64,000 bases of DNA from an uncultured Lachnospiraceae bacterium (GTDB lineage: Bacteria > Bacillota > Clostridia > Lachnospirales > Lachnospiraceae), in contig CAJUHJ010000001.1 in assembly GCA_910586355.1 (NCBI GenBank), positions 62,001 to 126,000 of the forward strand. The letters are read 5' to 3'. The notes below the pieces were generated by a model that was not told where the DNA came from, made no database searches, and saw only the letters and a program-made list of their open reading frames with translations. A program made the translations under genes and the position numbers. This document shows positions 27,081-36,711 of the stretch, one piece after another (within the stretch, counting starts at the first letter, position 1; every line of letters starts with the position of its first letter).

Positions 27081-28490
27081 ATGGATGAGTGTATGGAAGG
27101 ATTTGAAAATCAAGATGGATATCAAAACCAGACAGACTACTATTCCTATGGACAAACGAAAGATACAGTAACGATGGATGCGAGTGGCGAAAAAGACCCA
27201 AAAGACGGTTCATACAGGCCGTACGAAGAGCCGGAAAAGAAAAAAAGACAGAGCAGTGGATGGGGAAAGAAATTGTTAAAAGCTGCGACATTGGCGGCTT
27301 CATTTGGATTGGTTACAGCAGTTTCTTTTGGCGGTATGATTTATTTTTTTGGAATTGTTACTGGAAGCGGTCCATTGGTGAAATCCGAGAAGATCCATAA
27401 GTCTGGAGATGATTTATATATTGCAGAAACAACGGAAATGCCGGAGATTATTTCAAATCAACCAGATTTGGAAGAACTGCCTGTGGGAGCCGTTACAGAT
27501 GTATCTGATATTGTAGATCAGGCGATGCCCTCGATTGTATCCATTACTACGATTTCAAGATCGCAGATACCTGGTTTTTTCTTTGGCGGAGTACAGGAAT
27601 ATGAAAACGAAGGTTTTGGTTCTGGAATTATTATCAGCCAGGATGAAGAAAATTTGTATATTGCTACCAATAATCATGTAGTGGAAGGCGCGCAGACATT
27701 GACAGTTGTTTTTGCGGATTCTTCTACGGTCAGCGCAAAGATAAAAGGAACAGACCAAAGCAGTGATCTTGCAGTGATTAGCGTAGCGTTAGAGGATATT
27801 GAACAGGAGACGAAAGACAGTGTCCGAATGGCAGTTTTTGCCGATTCATCCAAGCTTAAAATGGGACAGGAAGCAGTTGCAATTGGAAATTCGCTGGGAT
27901 ATGGGCAGTCCGTTACAACTGGCGTAATCAGCGCTTTGAATCGGGAAGTGAGCGTTACGAATGAGAGAGACGGCAGTATTATCACAAATGAGCTTTTACA
28001 GACATCAGCGGCGATTAATCCTGGAAACAGCGGCGGAGCGCTTTTGAATATGAATGGTGAAGTCATCGGCATTACATCTGTAAAGTATACGGAAACGAGC
28101 GTTGAGGGCATGGGCTATGCCATTCCTTCCCAAATGGCAATCCCAATTGTGAAACAGCTGATTACCAGAGAACTCGTGCGTGGTTCGGATACGCCTTATT
28201 TGGGGATTTCGGGAGTAGATGTTACAGATAATGTGTCGGATAGTTATAGTATGCCAAAAGGGGTATACGTAGCCCAGGTCGTAGAGGGAAGCAGTGCAGA
28301 TGAGGCTGGTTTGATGCGCGGGGATATTATCACCAAATTTGACGGACGGAATATTAAATCTATGGAGGAAATGCAGGAATTGATGCGGTATCTTCCGGCC
28401 GGTTCCTCGGTAGAGGTGACGATTCAGCGTGCAAAAAACGGCAAATATGAAGAACAGACATTAGAAGTGCTGCTTGGAGCAAAAAAATAG
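27081..28490 (+). CDS. htrA: HtrA/DegP-like membrane-anchored serine protease with PDZ domain
   Basis: The 469-residue protein has a cytoplasmic N-terminus of about 70 polar residues, one membrane helix (about 76-99), an extracellular trypsin-like domain with triad His199, Asp229 and Ser317 (NNHVV, SDLAV, PGNSGGA, numbered from ATG 27081), and one C-terminal PDZ domain (PYLGISGVDV to VTIQRA). HtrA proteases degrade or refold misfolded exported proteins, fitting a region rich in large secreted proteins. The start is uncertain: the GAGAGGAG box ends directly before ATG 27081, while ATG 27093 (fourth codon later) has a better 12-base gap. A terminator follows. Confidence 0.92.
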   Translation: MDECMEGFENQDGYQNQTDYYSYGQTKDTVTMDASGEKDPKDGSYRPYEEPEKKKRQSSGWGKKLLKAATLAASFGLVTAVSFGGMIYFFGIVTGSGPLVKSEKIHKSGDDLYIAETTEMPEIISNQPDLEELPVGAVTDVSDIVDQAMPSIVSITTISRSQIPGFFFGGVQEYENEGFGSGIIISQDEENLYIATNNHVVEGAQTLTVVFADSSTVSAKIKGTDQSSDLAVISVALEDIEQETKDSVRMAVFADSSKLKMGQEAVAIGNSLGYGQSVTTGVISALNREVSVTNERDGSIITNELLQTSAAINPGNSGGALLNMNGEVIGITSVKYTETSVEGMGYAIPSQMAIPIVKQLITRELVRGSDTPYLGISGVDVTDNVSDSYSMPKGVYVAQVVEGSSADEAGLMRGDIITKFDGRNIKSMEEMQELMRYLPAGSSVEVTIQRAKNGKYEEQTLEVLLGAKK

Positions 28491-28500
28491 TAAATTTTGA

Positions 28501-28543
28501 GAAAGCTGGTATTAGATTCTTTATGCCGGCTTCTTTCTTTTTT
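28501..28543 (+). terminator. Terminator after htrA
   Basis: AAAGCTGGTA (28502-28511) pairs with TGCCGGCTTT-like sequence (28524-28532 region) with G-U pairs, followed by TTCTTTCTTTTTTT. Confidence 0.65.
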
Positions 28544-28596
28544 TGAAAAAATGTTTTATAATGGGGGACATATTTAAGATAAAAGGGTGATAGGAT

Positions 28597-30909
28597 ATGA
28601 AACGATATATGGGAATGTTGATATTCTGTGTCTGCCTGTTTTTTTCCAGCGTTGTCTATGCGCAGGAAATTTTACATAAAGAGTGGGAAGAAGAATTTGA
28701 AGTTCCGGAAATATCGGAAGAAATAGAAGCTTTGATTGGAAGTTTGGAATATAACAGCGCAAAACAGAAAGAACAAGAGAAAATAGAGTTGTACCGTCTT
28801 TTAAATAAGGATATGGCGTTATCTTCTTATAAAAATGGAGCTCTGGCAAAAATTTATGATCCAAGGAATTTAGGAGCCGTCACACCGGTGCGTAATCAGC
28901 GTTATAATACTTGCTGGGCATTTTCTACACTGGCGGCTGGAGAGCAGTCTCTTCTTTTAAAAGGCTATTCAGATGTGGATTCTCTTGACTTATCCGAAGC
29001 GCATTTGTCTTATTTTTTCTATCATCCGGTTTTAGACCCTTTAGGTAATACAAAAGGAGACGGCAATTTTAATATTTCCTTGGCGAATTTTTTAAATGTA
29101 GGTTCCAATACGATATTTTCCACGTTTGCATTGGCAAACTGGGTTGGCGCGGCAAATGAAGCGGCAGCGCCTTTTGAAAATTTGAATGAGAAGACGGTCT
29201 ATAATGAGTCATTGGCGTATGCGAATGAGGCTCACCTTCAAAATGCGTATTGGATTAACTTTAAAGATATTGACGCAGTAAACATTATAAAACAGATGAT
29301 TTTAAAGTATGGGGCGGCGGCGATTAATCTTTATTTTGATTACAGCTATTTTGACGGAAGCCGCGCAGCATATTATTTCCCTTTGGACAGCAGCCAGGCC
29401 AATAATCATTCGGTAACGATTGTGGGCTGGGACGATACGTATTCTAAAGAAAATTTTAAAGAAGAATTCCGTCCGTCCGGGGATGGCGCATGGATTGTGA
29501 AAAATAGTTATGGGGAAGACTGGGGAGAGGAAGGATATTTTTATTTATCCTATGAAGACAGCGCCGTAAATTCTGGAAATACCAGCAGGAATCGTGCCAG
29601 GGCATATGTGTTTGATTTTGAGCCGGCGGACAATTATGATTATAATTATCAATATGACGGATCGGCCGGGGCATATAACGCTACGAATTCCGCAAGTACG
29701 CTGACTAAAATTGACAGTAAAGAGTCGATTGCCAATGTTTTTTCGGTGAAAAAGAAAGAGAATGTTCGCTGCGAACAGTTACAGGCGGTTTCTTTTGCTC
29801 TGTTTGATACGGCAGTTTCATATAGTATTCAGATTTATAAAAATCTGACGGATATATATAATCCAACTTCCGGAATCAAACAGCTTTCGGTTCCGGTGAC
29901 CGGGAGTACCAGTTATGCGGGATATTATACAATACCTCTTCCGGTTTCTGTGCCGTTAGAGGAAGGGGATACATTTTCGGTTGTCATTACATTAGAAAAA
30001 GAAAGCGGTGGCCAGGTAGAATTTTTTATAGATAAGAGTTATCAAAATGGAAGTTGGGTTGCTTTTACAAATGAGGTCGAGGCAGGGCAAAGTTTCCGTT
30101 CCCAAAAAGGAATATGGGAGGATATGGCAGGGCATGGGGCGACCATAAGAATGAAAGCCTTTACCGTTGCAGAAGCAGAACCAGCCGCAGAGTGGATTTC
30201 ACTGAATGATCTGCAAAAAGATGCAGATGGATATTATACCGTAACTCTTTGGCTGGACGATACATATACTTTAAAACCTTCTGTTTTTCCGGTTTCAGCA
30301 AAGCAGACGCTAAAGTGGGATACATCGGATGCTTCGGTTGTCACTGTGGATGCGTCGGGCAGTTTACATCCGGTTTCTGCCGGGACTGCTGTTATTACAG
30401 GCAAGGCAGAAGATGGCAGCGGTGTTTTTGTAAGCTGTAAAGTAACCGTCCGCCAGAAGGCCGGACAGATTGCCTTAAGCGTATCTTCTTTGGAATTGGA
30501 AAAAGGAGAGAAGGCGGCGATTGGCGTAGAGTTTTTGCCAAAAGGATCAGAGCAGCAGGAGATTTTATGGAAATCAAGTGGTAAAGCGGTGTCCGTAGAT
30601 TCCTCAGGAGTAGTAGAAGCGCTTCGGAAGGGAAAGGCAAAAGTAACAGCGGTTTTAAAGTCAGACGAGAGCATATTTGCAGTTTGTACTGTAAACGTAA
30701 CAGAAAACCGAAAGGAATTAAAGCAGGAAAAACCGACCGCTGCTTTAAACCAAGAAGAAAGGGAAGCGATTGAGCCGAACGGCGTATCGCATGTGACAGC
30801 AGCAAAAAGTGCAAAGACTCTAGATGTTTCTGGAATTAGAATGGGATTTTGGTTTTTGATACTTCTGTTTGGTTTTTGGCTTTTAAAAAAGGGGCGCGGG
30901 CAGAATTAG
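28597..30909 (+). CDS. Exported papain-like (C1) cysteine protease with Ig-like domains and C-terminal membrane anchor
   Basis: The 770-residue protein has a signal peptide (about 1-22, cleaving near VYAQE). A C1 peptidase domain holds Gln-containing TPVRNQ, Cys106 (NTCWAFST), His271 (NNHSVTIVGWDD) and Asn303 (WIVKNSYGEDWGEEGYF), the full papain triad. After it comes a jelly-roll region of about 200 residues like the lectin-like domains found in clostridial C1 proteases, then two Big_2-type Ig-like domains (about 540-700; LKWDTSDASVVTVDASG, ILWKSSGKAVSVDSSG). A hydrophobic helix (about 745-765) with a basic LKKGRGQN end anchors it in the membrane; no LPXTG motif is seen. A TATAAT lies at 28557-28562 but its -35 is poor. 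Substrates are unknown; it may process surface proteins. Confidence 0.88.
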   Translation: MKRYMGMLIFCVCLFFSSVVYAQEILHKEWEEEFEVPEISEEIEALIGSLEYNSAKQKEQEKIELYRLLNKDMALSSYKNGALAKIYDPRNLGAVTPVRNQRYNTCWAFSTLAAGEQSLLLKGYSDVDSLDLSEAHLSYFFYHPVLDPLGNTKGDGNFNISLANFLNVGSNTIFSTFALANWVGAANEAAAPFENLNEKTVYNESLAYANEAHLQNAYWINFKDIDAVNIIKQMILKYGAAAINLYFDYSYFDGSRAAYYFPLDSSQANNHSVTIVGWDDTYSKENFKEEFRPSGDGAWIVKNSYGEDWGEEGYFYLSYEDSAVNSGNTSRNRARAYVFDFEPADNYDYNYQYDGSAGAYNATNSASTLTKIDSKESIANVFSVKKKENVRCEQLQAVSFALFDTAVSYSIQIYKNLTDIYNPTSGIKQLSVPVTGSTSYAGYYTIPLPVSVPLEEGDTFSVVITLEKESGGQVEFFIDKSYQNGSWVAFTNEVEAGQSFRSQKGIWEDMAGHGATIRMKAFTVAEAEPAAEWISLNDLQKDADGYYTVTLWLDDTYTLKPSVFPVSAKQTLKWDTSDASVVTVDASGSLHPVSAGTAVITGKAEDGSGVFVSCKVTVRQKAGQIALSVSSLELEKGEKAAIGVEFLPKGSEQQEILWKSSGKAVSVDSSGVVEALRKGKAKVTAVLKSDESIFAVCTVNVTENRKELKQEKPTAALNQEEREAIEPNGVSHVTAAKSAKTLDVSGIRMGFWFLILLFGFWLLKKGRGQN

Positions 30910-30942
30910 GGAAAATTAAGGAAATCCTAAAAAATAGCGGTA

Positions 30943-30971
30943 TTGTGGAATAAATTAGTTTGTGATACAAT
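30943..30971 (+). promoter_or_regulatory. Promoter of the carbamate-kinase-like gene
   Basis: TTGTGG (30943-30948) and TACAAT (30966-30971) are separated by 17 bases, 36 bases before the start codon. Confidence 0.5.
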
Positions 30972-31007
30972 TTTTATATCTAGGTCAAATCTGAGGAGGA
31001 AATATCC

Positions 31008-31940
31008 ATGAGAAAGAAAAGGATTGTGATTGCATTAGGACATGAAGCATTGGGAACAACATTGCCGGATCAAAAGACTGCGGCACGAAAGACAGCCAAA
31101 GCTGTTGCAGATTTGATTGAAGCAGATTATCAGGTAGTCATATCGCACAGCAATGGGCCGCAGGTAGGCATGATTCATACGGCAATGTCGGAATTTTGTA
31201 AATTGTACCCAGAATATACAGCGACTCCGATGTCCGTATGTTCTGCTATGAGCCAGGGCTATATTGGTTATGATCTGCAAAATGAGATTCGCACAGAATT
31301 ATTGAACCGGGGTATCTATAAAACAGTATCTACCATATTGACGCAGGTGTGCGTAGATCCCTATGACGAGGCATTTTATCATCCTTCAAAGGTCATAGGA
31401 CGTGTTTTGACAAAAGAAGAATCAGAAGCAGAAGAAAAGAAGGGAAACCATGTAGCAGAGGCGGGAACTGGTTACCGGAGAATTATTGCGGCGCCAAAGC
31501 CGATGGATATTGTGGAAATTGACGCAGTGCGGGTATTAAGCGATGCAGATCAGGTAGTGATTGCATGTGGCGGAGGCGGAATTCCCGTTTTGATGCAGGC
31601 GAATAAACTCAAAGGTGCAAGCGCAGTAATTGAAAAAGATCTTGCAGCGGGGAAATTAGCAGAACTTTTAGATGCAGATATGCTTGTAATACTGACTGGA
31701 GAAGATAAAGTGTGCCTTCATTATAATACTGCGGAAGAGCAGCCTTTGGATACGCTGACGACAGCGCAGGCAAGGGAGTATATAGAATCAGGAGAATTTG
31801 AAGAAGGTACGATTCTGCCAAAGATACAGGCGGCAGTAGATTTTATTGGAGATTCAGCAGTGAAAACGGCATTGATTACCAGATTAGACAAGACGCGGGA
31901 AGCAATGTCAGGCAAAACAGGAACGATTATTCATAAGTAA
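31008..31940 (+). CDS. Carbamate kinase family protein with altered N-terminal motif
   Basis: The 310-residue protein is an amino-acid-kinase fold enzyme of the carbamate kinase family: SHSNGPQVG, SAMSQGYIGYDLQ, GRVLTKEE, RIIAAPKP, ADQVVIACGGGGIPV, VIEKDLAAGKLA, and LVILTGEDKV are all recognisable. Carbamate kinase makes ATP from carbamoyl phosphate in arginine, agmatine or purine fermentation. The usual N-terminal LGGNAL is here LGHEALG, altering the residues next to the nucleotide/carbamate site, so the substrate may differ. No arcA, arcB or agmatine genes are nearby. It has its own promoter and a strong AGGAGG, and the amidase gene follows by 21 bases without a terminator, so they may share a transcript. 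Confidence 0.85.
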   Translation: MRKKRIVIALGHEALGTTLPDQKTAARKTAKAVADLIEADYQVVISHSNGPQVGMIHTAMSEFCKLYPEYTATPMSVCSAMSQGYIGYDLQNEIRTELLNRGIYKTVSTILTQVCVDPYDEAFYHPSKVIGRVLTKEESEAEEKKGNHVAEAGTGYRRIIAAPKPMDIVEIDAVRVLSDADQVVIACGGGGIPVLMQANKLKGASAVIEKDLAAGKLAELLDADMLVILTGEDKVCLHYNTAEEQPLDTLTTAQAREYIESGEFEEGTILPKIQAAVDFIGDSAVKTALITRLDKTREAMSGKTGTIIHK

Positions 31941-31961
31941 AGTAAGTAGGAAGGGATTTCA

Positions 31962-34931
31962 ATGAGAAAGATAAAAAGATTGATTGCATGGGCGCTGACC
32001 TGTGTACTTTTTCTGACGACAGGAAACAGCCATGTATTTGCAGCATCATTAGAAGGAATGAATCAAACGAAAAATCCATTGATTAATTATCTGACGATAG
32101 ACCAGCCTTTTTTGACGGCTCCGGGAACGCAGATGGTTATGATTGGAATTGGAGACGGCAGCGTTGCGATAGATTCAGCGGCGTTATCCTATCAAAATCA
32201 GGAGACAGGCGAAATTTATGAGGTTCAGACAGAAGAGATTTTGGATGATTTTGTTGTGTTTCAGATGGAGTTTACAGATGAAAGCCAGGAAGGAACATAT
32301 CAGTTAGAATCTTTTTCTTATACAGCAGAAGAAATTTGGGAGGAAGTGTTCTTTGACGAAATCGGAATCCAAGCGGCGTTTGGTGTAAATAAAAGAGCAG
32401 ATACGGAGCCGGATGATGTATTTTTATCTGAGGAAGACGTAGAAGCGCTGGCGGCAGAAACAGAGATGAGTATTGTATCTTTAGACGGAGAGGGCAATCC
32501 AACTTCTGGAGAAACAATCGAAGAAGCGATGGAAAGCGCTGGCTGCGATACTTTAGATGAAGGACTTTCTGTTTTAAAAAAGGGAGCGGGCAGTAATGGA
32601 GTAGATGCAACCGGCATGAGCAGCCTTGTCGTTGTATTAGATCCAGGGCATGGCGGTTCCGATCCCGGCACCCAGGCCAACGGAGTCGTTGAGAAAACGG
32701 TAAATTTAAAAATTGCGCAGTACTGCCAGGCAGAATTAGAAGAATATGCCGGCGTTACCGTTTATATGACTAGAAAAGACGATACATATCTTTCTTTAGC
32801 GCAGCGCGCGCAGGTGGCAATTAATAAAAAGGCAAATGTATTTGTCAGTCTTCACAACAATGCCAATACAAGTCCAATTCCAAATGGAGCGAGCGTGTAT
32901 TATCCGAACTCTAGTTATAATGCCAATTGTGGGGCGACAGGGCAGGCATTGGCGTCTGTGATACTTTCTAAACTGACAGCGCTTGGCCTTGCAAGCAAAG
33001 GAATATTAATCCGCAATTCGGAAAACGGCACAAAATATCCGGACGGCAGCCTGGCAGATTATTATGGTGTAATTAAAAGATGTAAAGAAAATGGGATTCC
33101 GGCATTGATTGTAGAACATGCTTTTATTACAAATGCGAATGACGTCAAAAATCATCTGAGTACAGAGGCGCAGTTAAAACAACTTGGCGTTGCGGATGCA
33201 ACTGGAATCGCAGAATATTACGGTTTAAAAAAGGGACTTGGGTTTAACAGCGTCCAATCAAAAAGCAGTACGACAATGGAACTGAAATGGACGCCTGTAA
33301 TTGGCGTTACTGGATACTGCATTTACCGCAGTACATCCAGCGGAGAGGGATTTGAAGAAATCGTCCGTGTGAAGCCGGCTACGATTACGACATGGGAAGA
33401 TAAGGGACTAACTCCTGGAATGACGTATTACTATAAAATACGTACTTATACAGAAACAAGTTCCAAAATAAAATATGGCAAATACAGTACGACCGTTTCT
33501 GCTTCCACAATGTCAAGCCCTAAGATTTCATCCATTAAATCAAAGAACAGCAAAGAACTTGTGATCAGCTGGGCGACGATTAATAATGCGGCAAATTATG
33601 AAATTTACCGTTCAACGAAAAAACACGGTACATATGAAAAGATTGCAACAGTTGCCGGAGTCAACCGTGTAAATTATAATGATACAAAGGTAAAACCGGG
33701 AAAGAAATACTATTATAAAATACGTTCGGTCGGGCAGGTGGATAATACCACAATTTACAGTGATTACAGCGTTCCCGTTCCTGCAAGGACTGCAAAAGTA
33801 CCGACGGATATTGCAGTAAAATCATGGGCGACGGATACGCTTCGCGTTTCATGGACGCCGGATATAAACGCATCTGGTTATATCATTAAGCGCGCTGAAT
33901 CTGTAAATGGAAAATATACCAAAATAGGAACCGTAGAAGGCGGGGCTTTAAAATATTACGACGATCGTACGGTAAGCCCCTATAAGACTTACTATTACAA
34001 AGTACAGGCGTTTAATCACAACAATAAAACAAAGGGTTACAGTGGTTTTAGTTCTTCTGCGTATGGAAAAACCATTAAGAAGACGTCATTTACAAAAATA
34101 GTCAGCAATTCTGCTACAAGCCAGACGATTAGCTGGAAAAAAGCAAGCGGTATTAACGGATATGTAATTTATCAGAGTACTTCAAAAAATGGGAAATATA
34201 AGAAAATTAAGACAATTACGTCGGCGAACACCACTTCTTATAAAGTAACCGGATTAACTGCCGGCACCAGGTATTATTACAAAGTCAGGACAAGAAAAAA
34301 AGAAAAGGGCAAAACCGAATATGGTTCTTATACAAAACCGCGTCAGGCATGGACAAAAGCAAAAACCGTCCTTACATCTGTGCAGGGAGTGACAGGCAGC
34401 AGCCTGCAGGTTTTCTGGAATCCGGTAGGAGGGGCAGACCATTATGATATATACCGGGCGGCCTCTTCACAAGGACAATATACAAAACTTGCGACGGTAC
34501 CTGGTTCGGAAGTAAGTTACATAGATAAGGGTCTTGATATGACGGCGGCATACTATTACAAAGTAGAAGTATTTATCAAAGGATATAAATCCGTAGTAAG
34601 CGGCGGAATGGGCAATGTTTTGTCCGGTTCGCCGGTGTCCGCAACAATGATTACCTCTGCTGTTGAGAATGGGCAGGGATTGCCAGAGTTGACATGGGTT
34701 CCAGTGAAAGATATTAAAGGATATCAAATTTACCGCAGTACCCAGGCGGACAGCGGATTTACATTGATTGGTACGGTATCAAATGCAGATACAGACCGTT
34801 ATGTAGATACTTCGGCGTCTGGAGGTATGAAATATTATTATAAAATTGCGTTGTTCAATGAATACAATAATAAAACAGTTTACGGCAGCCAGTCTGCGGC
34901 AGTGTCGATTACCCTTTCGGCAGCGCCGTAA
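31962..34931 (+). CDS. N-acetylmuramoyl-L-alanine amidase with six Fn3 domains
   Basis: The 989-residue exported protein has a signal peptide (about 1-27), an acidic N-terminal region (about 40-200), an amidase_3 domain (about 222-420) and six fibronectin-III-like modules (about 425-985). The zinc/catalytic set is complete: His230 (DPGHGG), Glu244 (VVEKTVN), His298 (SLHNN) and Glu385 (VEHAFITN). It should cut the bond between muramic acid and the stem peptide in peptidoglycan. Each Fn3 ends in a TYYYK[VI]R strand, like those in four other secreted proteins here. The modules may bind wall polymers or act as spacers. AGGAAGGG is the ribosome binding site. Another Fn3-bearing wall hydrolase follows after 37 bases. 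Confidence 0.93.
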   Translation: MRKIKRLIAWALTCVLFLTTGNSHVFAASLEGMNQTKNPLINYLTIDQPFLTAPGTQMVMIGIGDGSVAIDSAALSYQNQETGEIYEVQTEEILDDFVVFQMEFTDESQEGTYQLESFSYTAEEIWEEVFFDEIGIQAAFGVNKRADTEPDDVFLSEEDVEALAAETEMSIVSLDGEGNPTSGETIEEAMESAGCDTLDEGLSVLKKGAGSNGVDATGMSSLVVVLDPGHGGSDPGTQANGVVEKTVNLKIAQYCQAELEEYAGVTVYMTRKDDTYLSLAQRAQVAINKKANVFVSLHNNANTSPIPNGASVYYPNSSYNANCGATGQALASVILSKLTALGLASKGILIRNSENGTKYPDGSLADYYGVIKRCKENGIPALIVEHAFITNANDVKNHLSTEAQLKQLGVADATGIAEYYGLKKGLGFNSVQSKSSTTMELKWTPVIGVTGYCIYRSTSSGEGFEEIVRVKPATITTWEDKGLTPGMTYYYKIRTYTETSSKIKYGKYSTTVSASTMSSPKISSIKSKNSKELVISWATINNAANYEIYRSTKKHGTYEKIATVAGVNRVNYNDTKVKPGKKYYYKIRSVGQVDNTTIYSDYSVPVPARTAKVPTDIAVKSWATDTLRVSWTPDINASGYIIKRAESVNGKYTKIGTVEGGALKYYDDRTVSPYKTYYYKVQAFNHNNKTKGYSGFSSSAYGKTIKKTSFTKIVSNSATSQTISWKKASGINGYVIYQSTSKNGKYKKIKTITSANTTSYKVTGLTAGTRYYYKVRTRKKEKGKTEYGSYTKPRQAWTKAKTVLTSVQGVTGSSLQVFWNPVGGADHYDIYRAASSQGQYTKLATVPGSEVSYIDKGLDMTAAYYYKVEVFIKGYKSVVSGGMGNVLSGSPVSATMITSAVENGQGLPELTWVPVKDIKGYQIYRSTQADSGFTLIGTVSNADTDRYVDTSASGGMKYYYKIALFNEYNNKTVYGSQSAAVSITLSAAP

Positions 34932-34968
34932 ACAGTTTTAGAACGATTATAATAATAGGAGAATTAAG

Positions 34969-36681
34969 ATGAGAAAAGTATGGAATCGATGTTTACTGTT
35001 GATGGGAATATTATTTATTGCAGTTTGCGGGCCAAAGGATAAAGTGTCTGCAGCTGTGGGTTTTCAAGTATCCGCTACGGCGGTTTCCAGCAGTAAAATT
35101 CAGATTACGTGGAATGTATCAGAAGATGCGGATCGTTATGTGGTTTACCGAAGCAATACGTCTGATGGGAATTTTCAGAAAATAACAGAAACCTTTCAGG
35201 CTTCCTATAAAGATTCTGCAATTCGCCCAGCGGCAAATTATTATTACCGCATTGTTCCTGTCAGCAGAGAAACCGGAGAAGAAATGGAACATGAGGCTGG
35301 AGCTGTTAAGGTCAAGACGCCTGCAAAAGTATCCATCACGAAAATTCAGGTGAAATCATCGAATAAGCTTAGGATTTCATGGGAAGCATCTGCCGGCAGC
35401 AGCGGCTATCAGTTGTTTCGTTCGGACAGCGAGGCCGGAAGATATACAGAAATTGCCCGTATAGATGGGAAGATGACCTGTTCGTATACGGATTCACAGA
35501 TAACGCCGGGAAAAGTGTATTATTATAAAGTGCGTCCTACAAATCAAAAACACAGCGGCGTAGGCACTTTTTCGCCGGCGAAGAGAGGCAAGACAATCGG
35601 CCAGGCTTCAATTGTATCGATTCGTTCCCTGTCGTCTAGTAAAATACAGATTACATGGAAAAAAGTAAACAATGCTTCTAATTATGAAGTATATCGTAGT
35701 ACAAGTGAAAAAGGCAGTTATAAAAAGATTGCTTCTTTAAAAAACAATGCAAGAAGTTATACCGACCAAAGTGTAAAAAGCGGTAAAAAATATTATTATA
35801 AAATTGTTGCTGCAGGAAGTTTTGACGGGTCGCGGATTACTAGCGGATATTCTGCCGCAGCATCGTTTCGGGCATTGCAGCAGGTGAAAATTTCCTACAT
35901 AAAAGTAACGACAGACGATGGACTGAAAATCAAATGGAATAAAGTAGCGGGAGCTACAAAATATAAAATTTACCGTGCATCTTCCCAGAAAGGTTCTTAC
36001 AAACAGATAGCAACTGTAAAAAATGGTTCTGTGTTGAATTATACAGACAAGACGGTAGTTTCTGGTAAAACATATTATTATAAGGTGCAGGCGTATTCCG
36101 ATGCCAAAGGCATTATTATTGCAGGAAATGGCAATAAATCAGATCCAAAAGGCGCATCCACCGGCTATTCCATTATGGGGAATACGACTGTAACCGCAGA
36201 TCAGATGGCAGGACTGTTTGCCGCTTCCGGCAGAAAATATCCGGCTAATATTTACAAGGATAAAGGCGCAAAAAACATTCAAAAATTTTGCGAAATAATC
36301 ATAGATGAGAGCAAAAAAGAAGGCGTGCGCGCAGAAGTGGTGTTTGCCCAGGTCTGCCTGGAAACGGGGTACTTGTCATTCGGCGGGCAGGTGAGCGCCG
36401 AACAGTGTAATTTTTCTGGTTTGGGCGCAACGGACGACGGAGCCAGCGGAGCAGTTTTTCCCAGTGTAAAAATCGGCATACGCGCACAGGTGCAGCATTT
36501 AAAAGGGTATGCTTCCACAGAAGACTTAAATGGAGAATGTGTTGATCCAAGGTTTATTTACCTTACTTCTATGCGCGGAATTGCCAAAAATGTACAAGAC
36601 TTAGGCGGCGGCAAATGGGCGACAGATCCGGCATATGCAATGAAACTGATGAATTTAATAAAAGAAATGAAAAAATATTAA
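34969..36681 (+). CDS. Exported N-acetylglucosaminidase (GH73) with four Fn3 domains
   Basis: The 570-residue protein has a short signal peptide (about 1-26, with a Cys near 24), four Fn3-like modules (about 28-405) and a C-terminal glucosaminidase domain (about 415-570). The domain opens MAGLFAAS, has Glu465 in FAQVCLETGYLSFGG, the predicted catalytic acid, then NFSGLGATDDG and KIGIRAQVQHLKGY, typical of GH73/LytG-type enzymes that cut the glycan strand. The amidase with the same modules lies upstream, so the two together could trim both peptide and glycan parts of the wall. The signal segment ends IAVCGPK, but the lipobox is poor, so I do not call a lipoprotein. TAGGAGA precedes the ATG. 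Confidence 0.9.
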   Translation: MRKVWNRCLLLMGILFIAVCGPKDKVSAAVGFQVSATAVSSSKIQITWNVSEDADRYVVYRSNTSDGNFQKITETFQASYKDSAIRPAANYYYRIVPVSRETGEEMEHEAGAVKVKTPAKVSITKIQVKSSNKLRISWEASAGSSGYQLFRSDSEAGRYTEIARIDGKMTCSYTDSQITPGKVYYYKVRPTNQKHSGVGTFSPAKRGKTIGQASIVSIRSLSSSKIQITWKKVNNASNYEVYRSTSEKGSYKKIASLKNNARSYTDQSVKSGKKYYYKIVAAGSFDGSRITSGYSAAASFRALQQVKISYIKVTTDDGLKIKWNKVAGATKYKIYRASSQKGSYKQIATVKNGSVLNYTDKTVVSGKTYYYKVQAYSDAKGIIIAGNGNKSDPKGASTGYSIMGNTTVTADQMAGLFAASGRKYPANIYKDKGAKNIQKFCEIIIDESKKEGVRAEVVFAQVCLETGYLSFGGQVSAEQCNFSGLGATDDGASGAVFPSVKIGIRAQVQHLKGYASTEDLNGECVDPRFIYLTSMRGIAKNVQDLGGGKWATDPAYAMKLMNLIKEMKKY

Positions 36682-36711
36682 TGGTAAACCGTCATTGCGG
36701 AGGTGAAGGTA

